From: Pelecanus crispus
Taxonomy: Eukaryota; Chordata; Aves; Pelecaniformes; Pelecanidae
Assembly: GCF_030463565.1 (NCBI RefSeq)
Contig: NC_134676.1
Span: 4,140,001-4,204,000, forward strand
Direction: 5' to 3'
Length of the DNA stretch: 64,000 bases
Part shown: positions 37,701 to 50,179 of the stretch, piece after piece
How the letters are laid out: every line of letters starts with the position of its first letter
Numbering within the stretch: position 1 is the stretch's first letter
Position numbers and translations under genes: made by a program
Notes under the pieces: model-generated
Database searches by the model: none
The model's input: the letters and a program-made list of their open reading frames with translations, nothing else
Told to the model about the DNA's origin: nothing

Positions 37701-40133
37701 CCAGAGATTTATGTGTCAGATAGACATCCTGGTAGTCAACAGATTTGTACTTTAATTCTTCAGTCTGTCATGCTGATGTACCTGTCTGCCTTTGGAGCAT
37801 TGAGGTTTGACCTTGTGACTGTGCTGAGGCTGTTTGGAACAGCAAAGGGTTTGTTTTTTTTTTTTACTCAATTTGTAAAATCAAAATTAAAAATAAAAAT
37901 CTGTGCCCCCTGGTATGCATTAACCTACTGAAGGATAATTCCCAGTTGCTCTAAGGAGGACGTCAGATCTGCTTGGCAGCAGAAGGACAGGATGCCAACG
38001 CCTGGGAGCAGCTCAGTCTGATCCCAGGACCGTGTAGATGCGGACGGGAAAATCCCAGGGAAAGCCCAACACATGCAGCTCCCTCGTCCGTGCTCTTCGG
38101 CTGCCACAGTCCCCGGCAAAGGCTTGGCCCTGGGCCAGTTGCACTCTTCCAGACAAGTCTTGGGCATGGTCTGGGATTTAGGTCAGGCCAGGGACCATTT
38201 GCAACAGCATTTTTCATGTGCCCGCCCTGTTTTGAAAGCTGAAAGTCTAGTACTTTGGGCGTTGCTCATTCCACCCCGGTTGGCGTCTCCAGCTGCGGCC
38301 AGTTGGCGTGGTACGTACGCCGCTCCGCGCTGGCGTACCAGATGCGCTCACGATGCTGTATGAAAGAGCGAACGGTACCGCTATGGTCAGGTTTAGACCC
38401 CACAGGTTTAGGCCCCATATGCTCTGTGGGGGTGCAAGCCTTGCAGATTTGAAGCATTTTGAGGTACCTAAAAATCAAGACGCTCCCTTTATAGTCAGTG
38501 CAAAATAATAGGAACTCCAGGAGGTCGTTCATCCCACCCTAAAACAAGCTCTAAATTAGGCCAGATGAACTGTCCTCAGGATGGGCCTCTTTTCCTGATG
38601 ACTGTAGAAAGTTTAGGGCGACTAACTTAGACTTTGACATCTCACTTCTAACATTTGGAGAAGTGCATCCAACCATCTGTCTGCAGGGATAAGGGGCTGG
38701 TGTTGGAGGTGGCCTCAAGGCACCCCTCAAAAGACACTACAGATCTAGCCCGTAAATCCCACAAAGGCATTTTCTTGCGTACATCATAGAGCAAAACCAT
38801 GTTCCAAATATTCTTTTCTGGGACTGTAAGTATACCAGCATGGCCAGGGAGCTCGGCCCTATTTCTCTGATGTCCAGAAGTCCAGGCTTTGTTCTTGCCC
38901 CAGACAGTGGCCACGCGATGCAGCTCCTGGCTCCGAGCATGGAGATCTCTCAGGTAATGCCTTCTGTGAGCGACCTGACGGCCTTTCCGACGTTTCCAGC
39001 TGAGACTGTAATGGGGCCGTGTCACAGATTTGAGTCACATCAGCCACTGTTAAGTCATCAGTGCTCAAAATAGGGCAAAAAGTCAGGAGAGGGGAATGGC
39101 AGGATCCCTTCATGGTGACAATCTTATCTCTCTGGAACTGTAAATGGTGCTGGGGTGATTCTCTGGCTCCTCTCCACTCCTCACCCTTTTGCTGAGAAGC
39201 AACCTAAGAAACGAAAGGGATGATCTGTTTCAAAATAGATGTTTTTCCAAGCCACTAGCCTTCATTTTTAAATTTATGCCAAGTGTAAAATGTCATGGCT
39301 TTTCTTCTAGCTTTATCTATCAGCAGGAGACCATTATCTACTGACATTACCTGTTAAATAAGTGCAAACTACCTGTAACTGCAGCATTGCATGTGCCTGG
39401 GGAATTTATGTAAGCCTGAGCTGATGTCACGGATGGACTTCGGGGGGGGGGCAGGAATAGAACATCTTAAAGAGGCAGATTAATCAAATCATGTCTTCAT
39501 CTGAAAATGTTGTACCTGCCACTGCCACAAATAACCTCCGTGACAATGATTGAGAGCGGATTCACGGGGAAAATATTCTCCCCTATCATTTTGTTAACTT
39601 TGTGCGTTTGACAGCCCAGCTAGACAGTTTCACGGATAGGCTGACAATCTGCTGTCTGGCACTGACACATGGCAGGTGAGATGCTACATACACTTTTCCT
39701 CTGGATCAACTAGAGGAGAAATAACAGGGACATCAGCTGAAGGATGAGAAGATAGCAGCCAGGAATGGATAATCAGAAAGACGCCCAAGCACACTGGCTG
39801 TCATTTCTCCAGGCGTTTCCAGGAGAGGACTATTCATACACGGAGCATCGTAGCTGCCAGTGCCCATCAGCAGAGTCATTAGGGTTTGTGCTGGGCATTT
39901 TTCTTGGGCAGAATGACTCCTGGACTCAAAGCCCGCTCGAGGCACGTCTCCACTGTGTTTCTTAAGGGTGGAGAGAGTTCAGGCTGACATTTCCTGACTC
40001 TCTCCCTCCCCAGACGGTGTAGTCACCTGTAACGCTAAGTTTGGTGCATTGCAAAATCCACCCAGGACCTGGGTAAGCAGCCAGCCCTGAACTCCGTCTT
40101 GCTCTGGAGCAAAGCAAACCCTGAGCTACTGAG

Positions 40134-40550
40134 TTCATAGAATCACAGAATGCTTTGGGTTGGGAGGGACCTTTAGAGGTCATCCAGCCCAACCCCCTGC
40201 CATGGGCAGGGACATCTTCAACTGGATCAGGGTGCTCAGAGCCCCGTCCAACCTGGCCTGGGATGTTTCCAGGGATGGGGCATCTCCCACCTCTCTGGGC
40301 AACCTGTGCCAGTGCTTCACCACCCTCATTGTAAAAAAATTTCTTCCTTATATTCAGTCTAAATCTATCCTTCTTTAGTTTAAAACCATCACCCCTTGTC
40401 CTGTCACAACAGGCCTGGCTAAAAAGTCTGTCCCCATCCTTCCTATAGTCCCCCTGCCAGCACTGCCAGGCCGCAGTCAGGTCTCTCCGCAGCCTTCTCC
40501 TCTCCCGGCTGACCAACCCCAGCTCTCCCAGCCTGGCCTCAGTTCAGTCA
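40134..40550 (-). mobile_element. CR1 LINE fragment, - orientation
   Basis: It begins with the reversed tail 'catagaatcacagaatgctt' and continues to 'cccagctctcccagcctggc', mirroring the copy at 21010-21456. It is the same subtype, and stops interrupt all frames relative to the parental ORF. Confidence 0.93.
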
Positions 40551-43500
40551 AGAAGTTTTCAACTCTGATTAAATTATAGACACATCCGGGAAAGGGCTTT
40601 GCAGATGTTTCTTCTGTCTTCTTTAACTTCAACAGGGCTTTTTTCTCACTGGTGGGCCAGAGGCAAGCTGAGTTTCATACACAACATTTAACAGTAGTAA
40701 CTGCACCCAATTCAAGGTCCTTCAAGGCTTTGCGCTGTGATAAAGTCACCCATCAGGACCACTTGAGGCTTCACAGAGCCACAATTATCAGTCTCTGTCC
40801 TGCAAAAGCACAAACATCTATCATCTGTGTTAGCTAAGGAGAAGCCTATGGTTACACTCAACACAGTTAAGGTCAAAGCTACACACAGAGGGCAGCTGGG
40901 TCCTTGAGTCCAAAAATAACTGCCAAAACTTGCCTTAAATCCTTGCCATCAGATTTAGCTTTTAAGTTCGTGCAAGACTCTTGCATTCATTCTGCAAAGG
41001 AAGACACAACGTCCTTGGAACATCTCTAATATCACGTCTTGCTGGTTCTTGAGGTGCAAACTACTTTTTTTTTTTTTTTTTTTTTTGCTTTAATCTTCAA
41101 GCCAGTGGATGGGGAACAAGACAGGGATGTTACTGTTTGTTTTCAGTTGCTGTAGATTACAAATTGCTGCAGATTACTGTTTGTATAGACTTGGAAAGTG
41201 ATTTATCTTGGAACAAACACGTACAACACTATTGCGGGACATTAGCCTCTTTCATTTGTTCCTGGCTCTTTGCAGACCACTGCTTCTATTTCAGTTGCTG
41301 CTTCTATTTATTTGTGCACGGCTTGCATCTTCCTTGTTTTCTCAGGCTTTAAAAAAATTTTAAAGCTATCTTTTGTAGCTCTTTCTTGCCCTGTTCCTTG
41401 CTGTGACATGCATCAACAGGCTGATTAAGTTCTGCATCTGACTTTTGCAGCCTATGTGCCCTGCTTTCCTTATCTCTGGTGCTTAACACTATACGATCTG
41501 TAATATGTTTGCTTGCAGTTGTGCCAAACTTGCGTGCAGAAGCTAACCTAGCTAGACTGCAGTTCCAGATTTTGTTTGGTTGCATCTATCAGAAGACATA
41601 CCTCTCTATTTCCATTTTCACCAGCAATACTACTCTAAAGCATTTAAGACCTCATTATTGTCTGACCTTTCTTCACCTGTAAATGCTAAGGTCTGAAAAA
41701 TCAGAAGCTGCCCTTGCCTGTGGCTGTAAGCTGGGAGTCTTTTCCTACTGCCATGTTTCATAAATATTGACAAATTACTTTTACAGAGCAACCTGCACAG
41801 CACAGTAAATGTAGTCACTCAGATTGGGGGTTTTAAGACAGCTGTCTCAAGGAATCAAGGCTGCACATCTCAACTTTAAGAGTGGGGACTGCATTTTGGA
41901 AAGCAGTGACTTTAAAAAGGATTCACAGGTCACTGTTGAAAGCACTGTGAGCATATATTCCCAGTTTTACATAGCAGAGGGAATGGGGCCTTTGAATCCA
42001 TAAGCACAAGACAACTGAATAAAGGCAGAGAAGTGTAACAGCACTGTAAATATATTAAAGGACTGTCCACAGTTTCAGTGTTCATACTTCAAAAAGGAAA
42101 ATTGTAGAGGTCATGAGGATTTGGGATAAGTGTTGAAATTTGGAAACCCTCCTTGCGGTGAAAGACCAAAGAAACCCAGTTTAGTTCATATATTTAAGAA
42201 AAACACTGAGGTGCAACTCGCTCCCCATCGCCAAATACTTATACGCGATAAAGATTTCCACGTAAAGACATCAGTCTAGCAAAACAAAACCAACAAAAAG
42301 GTATAATGAGATCTAATGGTACGAAGTTGAAGCTAAACAGATCCCTTACAGACAAGAGAGCAAGGTGCTCATTTTCACCACACCAGCTGACCAGGCAGTT
42401 GGCGGATCCCTTCTACCACAAGTTTGTTGAGCTGCCTTTTCCACGGCTGATACGCAATAGCTCAGAGCTGCCAAGGTCATGGGCTCGAAAAAGGATTCTG
42501 TGGGGGCAATTATTTGGCCTTTGAAATGAATAACATAGAGTAGATGGTTGTAATGGCCCATCTTAGTCATAAATTCGAAGACTCTAGTAAAATGTTGATT
42601 TTTAACCTCTCAGTGCCCTCTCAGTGCAGCCAGAACATGGCATCAGGACAATATCCTCCCACGTATCGGTGGGAAGCTGGTCTGTATTGCCAGAAAGGCA
42701 CTTCCTAAGTTCAACGGGGCAAAACTTACTTTTGCAGAGAGTGGATTTTGCTGTGCTGAGAGAGGACATGTGCCCAGCACCAGCTTCTTGCACCAGCTTG
42801 ATCCCAAGCTGGGAGAGGACAAAGAACAGCTGACTCTTACAGCAAACAGCAGAGGCAGGGAGGACTCCTTGGGTTCTCCCCAACATCCTCTGTAAATATG
42901 ATGGCTGTCACAGTGTCACTGCGTCAGGGCTGTCCAAAGAGCTCCTTCTTCTTTCACCCCCGTTGAAGGAATCAGCCTGCCTTCCCTGGCCGTGCGGGCT
43001 GCCAGGGATGGAGGCTCTAACACAGACTTCCCTGTGGATTACACAGAAAAAGCTATCGGTTGGCTTCAAGCGTTGTTAGAAGGATAGAGATTTCTTGCAT
43101 CAGTTATTCATCACGATAAATGCCAAGAGCTGAAATAAACAACATGACGGTTTTGTAATTATAAAGTCCCAGTATATTTTTAAGGCCTAATTTTTTTGTT
43201 ATGGCAACATTTTTCTTTGGTGATCGCTTCACCTGTGTAACAGTAATATATGTTTTATATCTCTAAATAAAACTAAGCAAGAAAGGATTTTTCAGGTTCT
43301 TTGAATTCTTGCTTGATCTATTCTGGCCATCAGAATAACAATAACTTTTAAAAAGATATTGTCATAAACCACTAGTTTTTGAAAGCACAACGAGAATGCT
43401 CAAAATCTGTAAGTAAAGCTTTGCAAGACCAATAATAACATAAAGAAAAACTTTTACCTCAAAGGATTCTAAACACTTCATCAACTAATATAGACAATAT

Positions 43501-46492
43501 ATACAGAGATCACTTCCAACTCGGCTACCAATCTTGCACAGATGGTGTAGAAAACTGGGGTAAATCTCATTGAGACTAATCTATACAAACATATGCTTAA
43601 TTAGCATAGTGCATCTTACACAGTGTAAAACAGAAACAGACTGTATTGCAATAACTGATCACAGCATAAATTGGTTTATTTTGATCCCTCCTAGGGAGGC
43701 ACAAACTATTTTTTTTTTTTTTTTTTATTTTGCAGATTTCGCTGTAATGAATTAATTTCAGCTTGCTGGGAAAAGCAAACAGAAAAATGAAATAAGGATG
43801 AGAGAAAAATTAATCATACCAAGGTTTGCATTTATGCTGAATTTTGTTCCTGTGACTGATCCCACTGCCTTCAGCTGGCTTATTCACTGCACAGATTTAA
43901 ACATGTACACAAATCCTTGCTGGACCAGGGCCTACCATTAATTCAGAAACAAAGCTATTGTCCCCTAGGCTTACTCACAAATTACACTTGTTTATTTAAG
44001 TCAGTAAAGATAAACTCGTGTAAATCTCCCTGTAAACAAGGCTATTTCACTTTAATGATGGCTTATTTGGGGTTAGCATAAATGCGTTTCTAATCAACTA
44101 ATCCAAAATAAAGGATGCAGGCAGATGAATGGTGTAGTATTTGGAATAATAAGAAAGGACAGAGGGATAACCCGAGAAAAAACAGGAACGCTGACAAGAC
44201 AAAACGCATCTGATCTATAAAAATCAGGCAAACAGAGGGAAGCCAAGCCAGTTTCTGTTGGCGACTGTGCATGGACATCCCCTAGGCAGCAGTGAGGGGA
44301 GGGGGTACGTCCAAATGGCCCCGCAGGGAGCTCACACGGGGAGCCCCGGCCCCTCTGTACCTGGGGAGGGAGCAGCGAAGCGCTGCTGGAGCCGAGGGAG
44401 GTCCTGCAAAACCATCTCGGAGGCTCCGCAGTCTGCTTAACTGCAACCTCCGCTGCCAGCCAAGCGTAATTAAAAAGTGTTTTGAGTTCAAGCAGCGTTA
44501 AGACATTGCCGTTCATTGGCGGTGGCTGACCACGCCTAAAGTTAGGCGTAAAAATGAGGCTTTGAAGCCGGGAGGCTCGTACGAAACTGAGTTCACCGGC
44601 CTTGCGTGTAACACCCGTGATCGCATCCGAGCTGCCAAGCTGCCTAGATGGATCCGGGCCTTCGGGATTTTCCTGTAGCAAGATCTTACTGCCCGATTGT
44701 ATGAAAGCCCCGGATCCATTTCAGCGCAAAGTAAAGCAAGTTAACGCAGCCTCAGAAGAATTCAGAATTCAAGTGCTTGTCTGACTACGCCGAAGTTGTC
44801 TCTCTCAACTCACTCTGCTTTTGGTTACTCAGGGCAACTGGGTTTATGTGCAAATAGGCACTAGGAATCAAGAGAAGTTAAGGTAGTTAAGTCATTTACT
44901 CATCAGAATTACACAGTTCAAATGAGGAATGTGAGCAGATTATATGTATCTTCTGATTGTGTTATCAATTTCTTACGGGAGATGTCACTTCTAAGGCTTA
45001 CTGCCTAACTCCATTCCATCTGATAAATACTTTGTAAGATAAACACCAACCAGTTTGTACTACGACGGGTCAGAAAGGCGTATCTTTGCTTTTAGCACAT
45101 TATTTTGAATACTAGTTATTTCTTAAGTCAACTTTGACAAGGGTATAAGACAGACACAGCAGGCTTGCATCAAGGGCTGTCAAATGTTTTTGAACTGGGG
45201 GACTGTTTCCCTTTTTTTCTTTTTTTTTTTTTTTTTTTTTTGCTTTGCTTTGAAATCTCCTAACAGCCCAGTCTGAAGCGACAGTGATTTATGCAATATT
45301 GGAAACATACTTCTGCATTTCAGAAGAGGTAGTGAACAGATTTGAGTTTCAACATTGCAGAGAAATTTCATTACTGAAAAGATAAATAGAAGAGCAGAAA
45401 TATGAAATGCCTTTTTATGTATTTTGCTGTTACTCCCAGCCTTAAGTCACAGCTTGTTTTAAAGTTTTGAGGAGTACTTGGCCCTTTGCCCATATTTAAT
45501 CTACTCTATGCCGGTATGACTGAGGAGACGTTCCTGTTCATTTTGGAGATTTTTATGCCTCATGCAATAACTTCCTTTTCATTAATGATGTCAAAGCTCT
45601 TCTCTGGTCACTTTAATATAATGCCTGTTTGGACAGTACGCCAGCAGTTAGTTGTCTCAAAAATCAACCGCCACGCTCATGATGCGATGGGAACGGCATG
45701 GTGCGGTGTCCTCTTTAACCCTCTTCGTGCTGCTACAAGAAAGGATACACCGCGAAGCTGCTTCCAAACTTGACGTGATGGAAGGAGAAGTGGTTTAAAC
45801 CCGGATTTACCCCTCTAAGGCTGGGGGAGACGCAATCTCAATCCTAGTTTCATGCTGTTACCTACACGGGGGGAAGTTTTTGCAAGTGTTGCACTGTGCC
45901 CCTGTGGCAGGCGGTCCTACAATGACGCGGAGAGGCTGCTTTCATGCCGTTTGGCCATGAAGTAATGCAGCATGAAAGGGAATCTCTCCCTCTCACAGAT
46001 TCCAGGCCCGGCTCCTCTTGTGCGCCATTCTCTCTTTCATAATCTTTTGCAGAGTTGTGGATGATGAAAGCTACCTTCACGTAAGATTAGAGAGAACATA
46101 ACACACTCAAATGGCATTTACAGTAAGCAGGGAAGCAGCGCCACAGTCACTGATGTAAGAGACAAAGCACTTATTGAAGTGCATGCTAGTGCTTCAGTAG
46201 AATGAGCTAAGAAATCTGGGAGCATTTAGCAGTGGTTCTCCGTGGATTTATGGTCATTTTTGGTCATACGTTATTTCCTGTCTTGAACACGCTGGCCGAT
46301 CTTTATGTATTGCAACTCTGTTCAAAGCTCTTTCTTTTTTTTTTTTTTTTTGTTTTTTTCTCTTCAGTTTAACAGGTCATTTTGACACATCGGTGGTAAT
46401 GACCTCAATGCAAAAACTATCTGCGCTGCCTCAAAGCCCTGCTTTGCTGGCATTGCACTTCACACTTGTCTCCACCTTCACGTAGCAATATC
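40551..46492. other. Intergenic sequence, mostly AT-rich
   Basis: No gene is recognised. Pure T runs lie at 41065-41086, 43709-43726, 45220-45241 and 46335-46351. A CpG-richer patch at about 44270-44720 contains two sets of perfect inverted repeats (44532-44549, and 44648-44658 with 44709-44719). The remainder is plain AT-rich sequence. Confidence 0.5.
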
Positions 46493-46624
46493 TGATCATG
46501 CCGGGTCATTTAGAAATCCTAGGTGTCTTTGAAGTTATCTGATATTGGTGCTGTATTTCTTTTACCTCTTCAGGGATTTGGTCACAGCCTTTGGGAAGTC
46601 AACTGTATTCTCTGTAGCACAGCC
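46493..46624. repeat. Segment A, single copy at the source site
   Basis: These 132 bases, from 'tgatcatgccgggtcattta' to 'tctctgtagcacagcc', recur at 48311-48440, 48779-48908 and 49247-49376 with a few changes. In this copy the right flank is 'agctacc', unlike the recurring copies, where segment B follows at once. Confidence 0.92.
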
Positions 46625-48116
46625 AGCTACCGTTTCGTCATGTTGTCTTTAGTTCTTAGATTATTTCCCTTGTTCTTTTGAGCAGACAGGTGACTGTGAA
46701 ATACCACTGCGCTGTTTCTGTCTCTCTGCACCTGACCGCTGTTTGTGAGGATGCTGATCCCTCTGACACATGGCAACCCACCTTGCGAGAGATGCTGATG
46801 CTTTTCCACTGCAGGTTCAAATCCAAACGGGACTGTCAACCACCTGTACCTACCCACTAATGTCCAAAATGTGCTGAGCTACACGGTTTAGTTTGTAGTA
46901 TCCAGCTGTGGTATCGGGGATTGAGTTTTGCTGGTTTTTTTGTTTTTACCAGATCAGGTACAATTTCTGCAGTTGCAGCTGTGCGGCTGGGAGCCCTTTC
47001 TAGAGTGGTGTTTAAGTTGCAGATGCACATCTTGCCCGGCTTCTCCACGGCAACCATGCTTCTCAGGTAACTTCTAGGCTCTGTGATTTGCAGCCCCAAC
47101 GCCGCCTTCTTCCATTTGCTTTATTTCTCCTGCCGCTTGCCGTTTCCTTTCCTAAAGAAAGGAGGTTTATGCAAATGTGAATTGTTTTTTTTTTTTTGTC
47201 TGAGTCCCCCAAGATAAGCTTGTCGACCTTCTGACCTATTTCAACCAAACCTAACAGGGACACCCAGCTTTTGGAAATACAAGGTCTGTCAAGTTTCACG
47301 GCAGGCAGCGGCTGCATTAGTAAAGAGAAACCTTCCTAGCGCTGCGCCCGGGAGAAAGGCAGAGAAGGCTCAGCCCTTATCAGCACTGTTTGGCTTCCTT
47401 GGCAGTAGAGGACCGGTGGGCAGCTGGCCAGCCAGCACACGCGTAGCCCTGAACCAGCCGTAGCATGTGCTGCTCTGTGCCCAGACGGCAAGCCAGTAAA
47501 AGTAGGTTGGGGAGATGGAAGGGAGCTTTGGCTAGATCAGAAGTTAGCCTCGGGAATATAAGAGGCGAGGGGGTCTGTGGATTTATTGCAGTGGAGAGGT
47601 GAAGGGAACGTCCGACACAAAGCCATAGAAAAACTCAGCTTAATTAACTTGCTGTTCATAGGAGAAATTCTCTCTGAACGCAGCGAAACCTCCACAAAGC
47701 AAGTGCTGTGCTGGCTGAACAGCCTGTATCTGTTTCCAGGTACAACATGCCTGGAACACCTCCTTATCTTTCAAAAACATGATGGTAATCTGTTAGCAGC
47801 GCTGCATTGTCTGCAGCGGATATCTCCTCCGTTTTGCGTTTATTTTGTGACCAGCTTGAATCTCAAACTGATGGAACTGGGGGAAAAAAATTACAATAAA
47901 AAAAAAAAACCCTGAATAAGCTAAATGGCCGCTTTGAGCTCGGAAAATCCAAGCACAGGCGAGGCAAGAGGGAGATTTCGGCAAGTCCACATCTATCACT
48001 AAATGTTGGGAGCGGTGCCTCACCTGGCTCCTGAGAATCCCAAGCCTGTTGAGATGGGATACATGCCCAAAGACGCTGAATCATAACACCTGCGTCACCG
48101 AGCGCAGAAACCGTTT
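46625..48116. other. Intergenic sequence between segments A and B
   Basis: This stretch of about 1.5 kb is present once and is missing from the downstream tandem units. It holds an octamer ATGCAAAT at 47169-47176 and a short A run at 47899-47910. No gene is recognised. Confidence 0.6.
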
Positions 48117-48310
48117 CAGCCTGGAAGGGGAGCGTGCCTCTGGAAAGCGGGGGTGAGATGGGACCTCGGGTGTAGGAGAAGTGGCCTGCAGTTAAGATAT
48201 TGGCGGGGGGGGTGGAAATGAGGAAAAGTATCAAAAAGCGGATGCAAAAAACCAGAGCATCTCCGCCAGCAAAGCAGGAGCAGACCTCTTCACCCAAAGG
48301 AACCCCAAAT
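48117..48310. repeat. Segment B, first copy
   Basis: These 194 bases, from 'cagcctggaaggggagcgtg' to 'aaaggaaccccaaat', recur at about 48438-48637, 48906-49105 and 49374-49563. The left flank here is 'ccgttt', unlike the other copies, where segment A precedes. Confidence 0.92.
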
Positions 48311-49563
48311 GATCATGCCAGGTCATTTAGAAATCCTAGGTGTCTTTGAAGTTATTGGATATTGGTGCTGTATTTCTTTTACCTCTTCAGGGATTTGGTC
48401 ACAGCCTTTGGGAAGTCAACTCTATTCTCTGTAGCACAGCCTGGAAGAGGAGCGTGCCTCTGGAAAGCGGGGGTGAGGTGGGACCTCGGGTGTAGGAGAA
48501 GTGGCCTGCAGTTGAGATATTGGCGGGGTGGGGTGGGGGGTGGAAATGAGGAAAAGTATCAAAAAGCGGATGCAAAAAAACAGAGCATCTCCACCAGCAA
48601 AGCAGGAGCAGACCTCTTCACCCAAAGGAACCCCAAATCATAGAATCACAGAATGCTTTGGGTGGGAAGGGATCTTTAGAGCTCATCCAGCCCAAGCCCC
48701 TGCAGTGACAGGGACAGCTTTAACCAGACCAGGGTGCTCAGAGCCCCGTCCAACCTGGCCTGGGATGTTGCCAGGGATGATCGTGCCGAGTCATTTAGAA
48801 ATCCTAGGTGTCTTTGAAGTTATCGGATATTGGTGCGGTATTTCTTTTACCTCTTCAGGGATTTGGTCACAGCCTTTGGGAAGTCAACTCTATTCTCTGT
48901 AGCATAGCCTGGAAGGGGAGCGTGCCTCTGGAAAGCGGGGGTGAGGTGGGACCTCGGGTGTAGGAGAAGTGGCCTGCAGTTGAGATATTGGCGGGGTGGG
49001 GTGGGGGGTGGAAATGAGGAAAAGTATCAAAAAGCGGATGCAAAAAAACAGAGCATCTCCACCAGCAAAGCAGGAGCAGACCTCTTCACCCAAAGGAACC
49101 CCAAATCATAGAATCACAGAATGCTTTGGGTGGGAAGGGATCTTTAGAGCTCATCCAGCCCAAGCCCCTGCAGTGACAGGGACAGCTTTAACCAGACCAG
49201 GGTGCTCAGAGCCCCGTCCAACCTGGCCTGGGATGTTGCCAGGGATGATCGTGCCGAGTCATTTAGAAATCCTAGGTGTCTTTGAAGTTATCGGATATTG
49301 GTGCGGTATTTCTTTTACCTCTTCAGGGATTTGGTCACAGCCTTTGGGAAGTCAACTCTATTCTCTGTAGCATAGCCTGGAAGGGGAGCGTGCCTCTGGA
49401 AAGCGGGGGTGAGGTGGGACCTCGGGTGTAGAAGTGGCCTGCAGTTGAGATGTTGGCGGGGGGGGTGGAAATGAGGAAAAGTATCAAAAAGCGGACGCGA
49501 AAAACCAGAGCATCTCCACCAGCAAAGCAGGAGCAGACCTCTTCACCCAAAGGAACCCCAAAT
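48311..49563. repeat. Tandem array of 468-bp units (two full, one partial)
   Basis: Unit 1 is 48311-48778, unit 2 is 48779-49246 and a partial third is 49247-49563. Each full unit is segment A, segment B, then a 138-bp reversed CR1 tail fragment (48639-48776 and 49107-49244). The B-plus-CR1 part of units 1 and 2 gives identical translations over 124 codons (48528 and 48996), so the duplication is recent or has been homogenised. The partial unit lacks CR1 and runs into unique sequence after 'aaat'. The open frames repeated in the array are by-products, not genes. Confidence 0.95.
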
Positions 49564-49756
49564 GAACCCCACTGAACTCCCATCTGGTGGCTTCCCGCTC
49601 CTGCTCCGGGGAAGCTGCCGGCATCACCGCGCGGAACTCTGCCGACAAGGCCGCGGCGGGTTTTGCGCGCTGGCGGGTCCCGGGCTGCTGGCAGGCTCTG
49701 ATTGACTTGTGGTGAGCCGGGCATTTATTTAGGGGCAGGAATTTGGTTGTATTAGA

Positions 49757-50090
49757 ATAGAATCATAGAATCATAGAATGGTTTAGGTTGGAAAAGACCT
49801 CTAAGATCATCCAGTCCAACCATTAACCTACACTACCAAGTCCACACTAAGCCAATCAAGGGTAGACTAGACTAAACCATGTCCCAAAGTGCCACCTCTG
49901 CCCGTTTTTTGAACACCTCCAGGGATGGGGACTCCCCCACCTCTCTGGGCAGCCTGTTCCAATGCTTGACCACCCTTTCCGTAAAGAAATTTTTCCTAAT
50001 ATCCAATCTAAACCTCCCCTGGCGCAGCTTGAGCCCATTTTCTCTCGTCCTAGTATTACATCTCGTCCTAGTATTACATCATTACCACAC
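49757..50090 (-). mobile_element. CR1 LINE fragment, - orientation
   Basis: The reversed tail ('catagaatcatagaatggtt') leads through 'ggttggaaaagacctctaag' and 'cagcctgttccaatgcttga' to 'cttgagcccattttctctcg'. At its truncated 5' end the sequence 'tctcgtcctagtattacat' is repeated in tandem (about 50041-50079). Confidence 0.93.
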
Positions 50091-50179
50091 CACAGGTGGC
50101 TAAAGCAGTGAAGTCTACTGAGGGCAGTCGCGAAAAAAGAAAAACAAACCAATGACTTGAGGGGAAAAACGCTCCCTTA

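Larger units (their letters stand above)
26288..40133. other. Intergenic sequence between ZBTB7C and SMAD2
   Basis: Nearly 14 kb without a recognisable gene. Open frames up to 232 codons (34114-34812) have no family resemblance, no consistent codon pattern and no splice context. Visible contents are MIR-like pieces (26420, 28641), short tandem duplications (17-bp unit near 29217-29255; 25-bp unit near 34182-34231; 'taagtgttatcttaact' twice near 35164-35200), a CpG-rich palindromic patch (38264-38400), and a run of G near 39441-39450. AT-rich stretches such as 35440-35800 and 37080-37200 could be regulatory but show nothing specific. Confidence 0.5.

Noticed and set aside
48528-49370. Two identical 124-codon open frames as a duplicated gene pair
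   Set aside because: They span segment B, CR1 tail and segment A of the tandem array and exist only because the 468-bp unit is a multiple of three and repeats.
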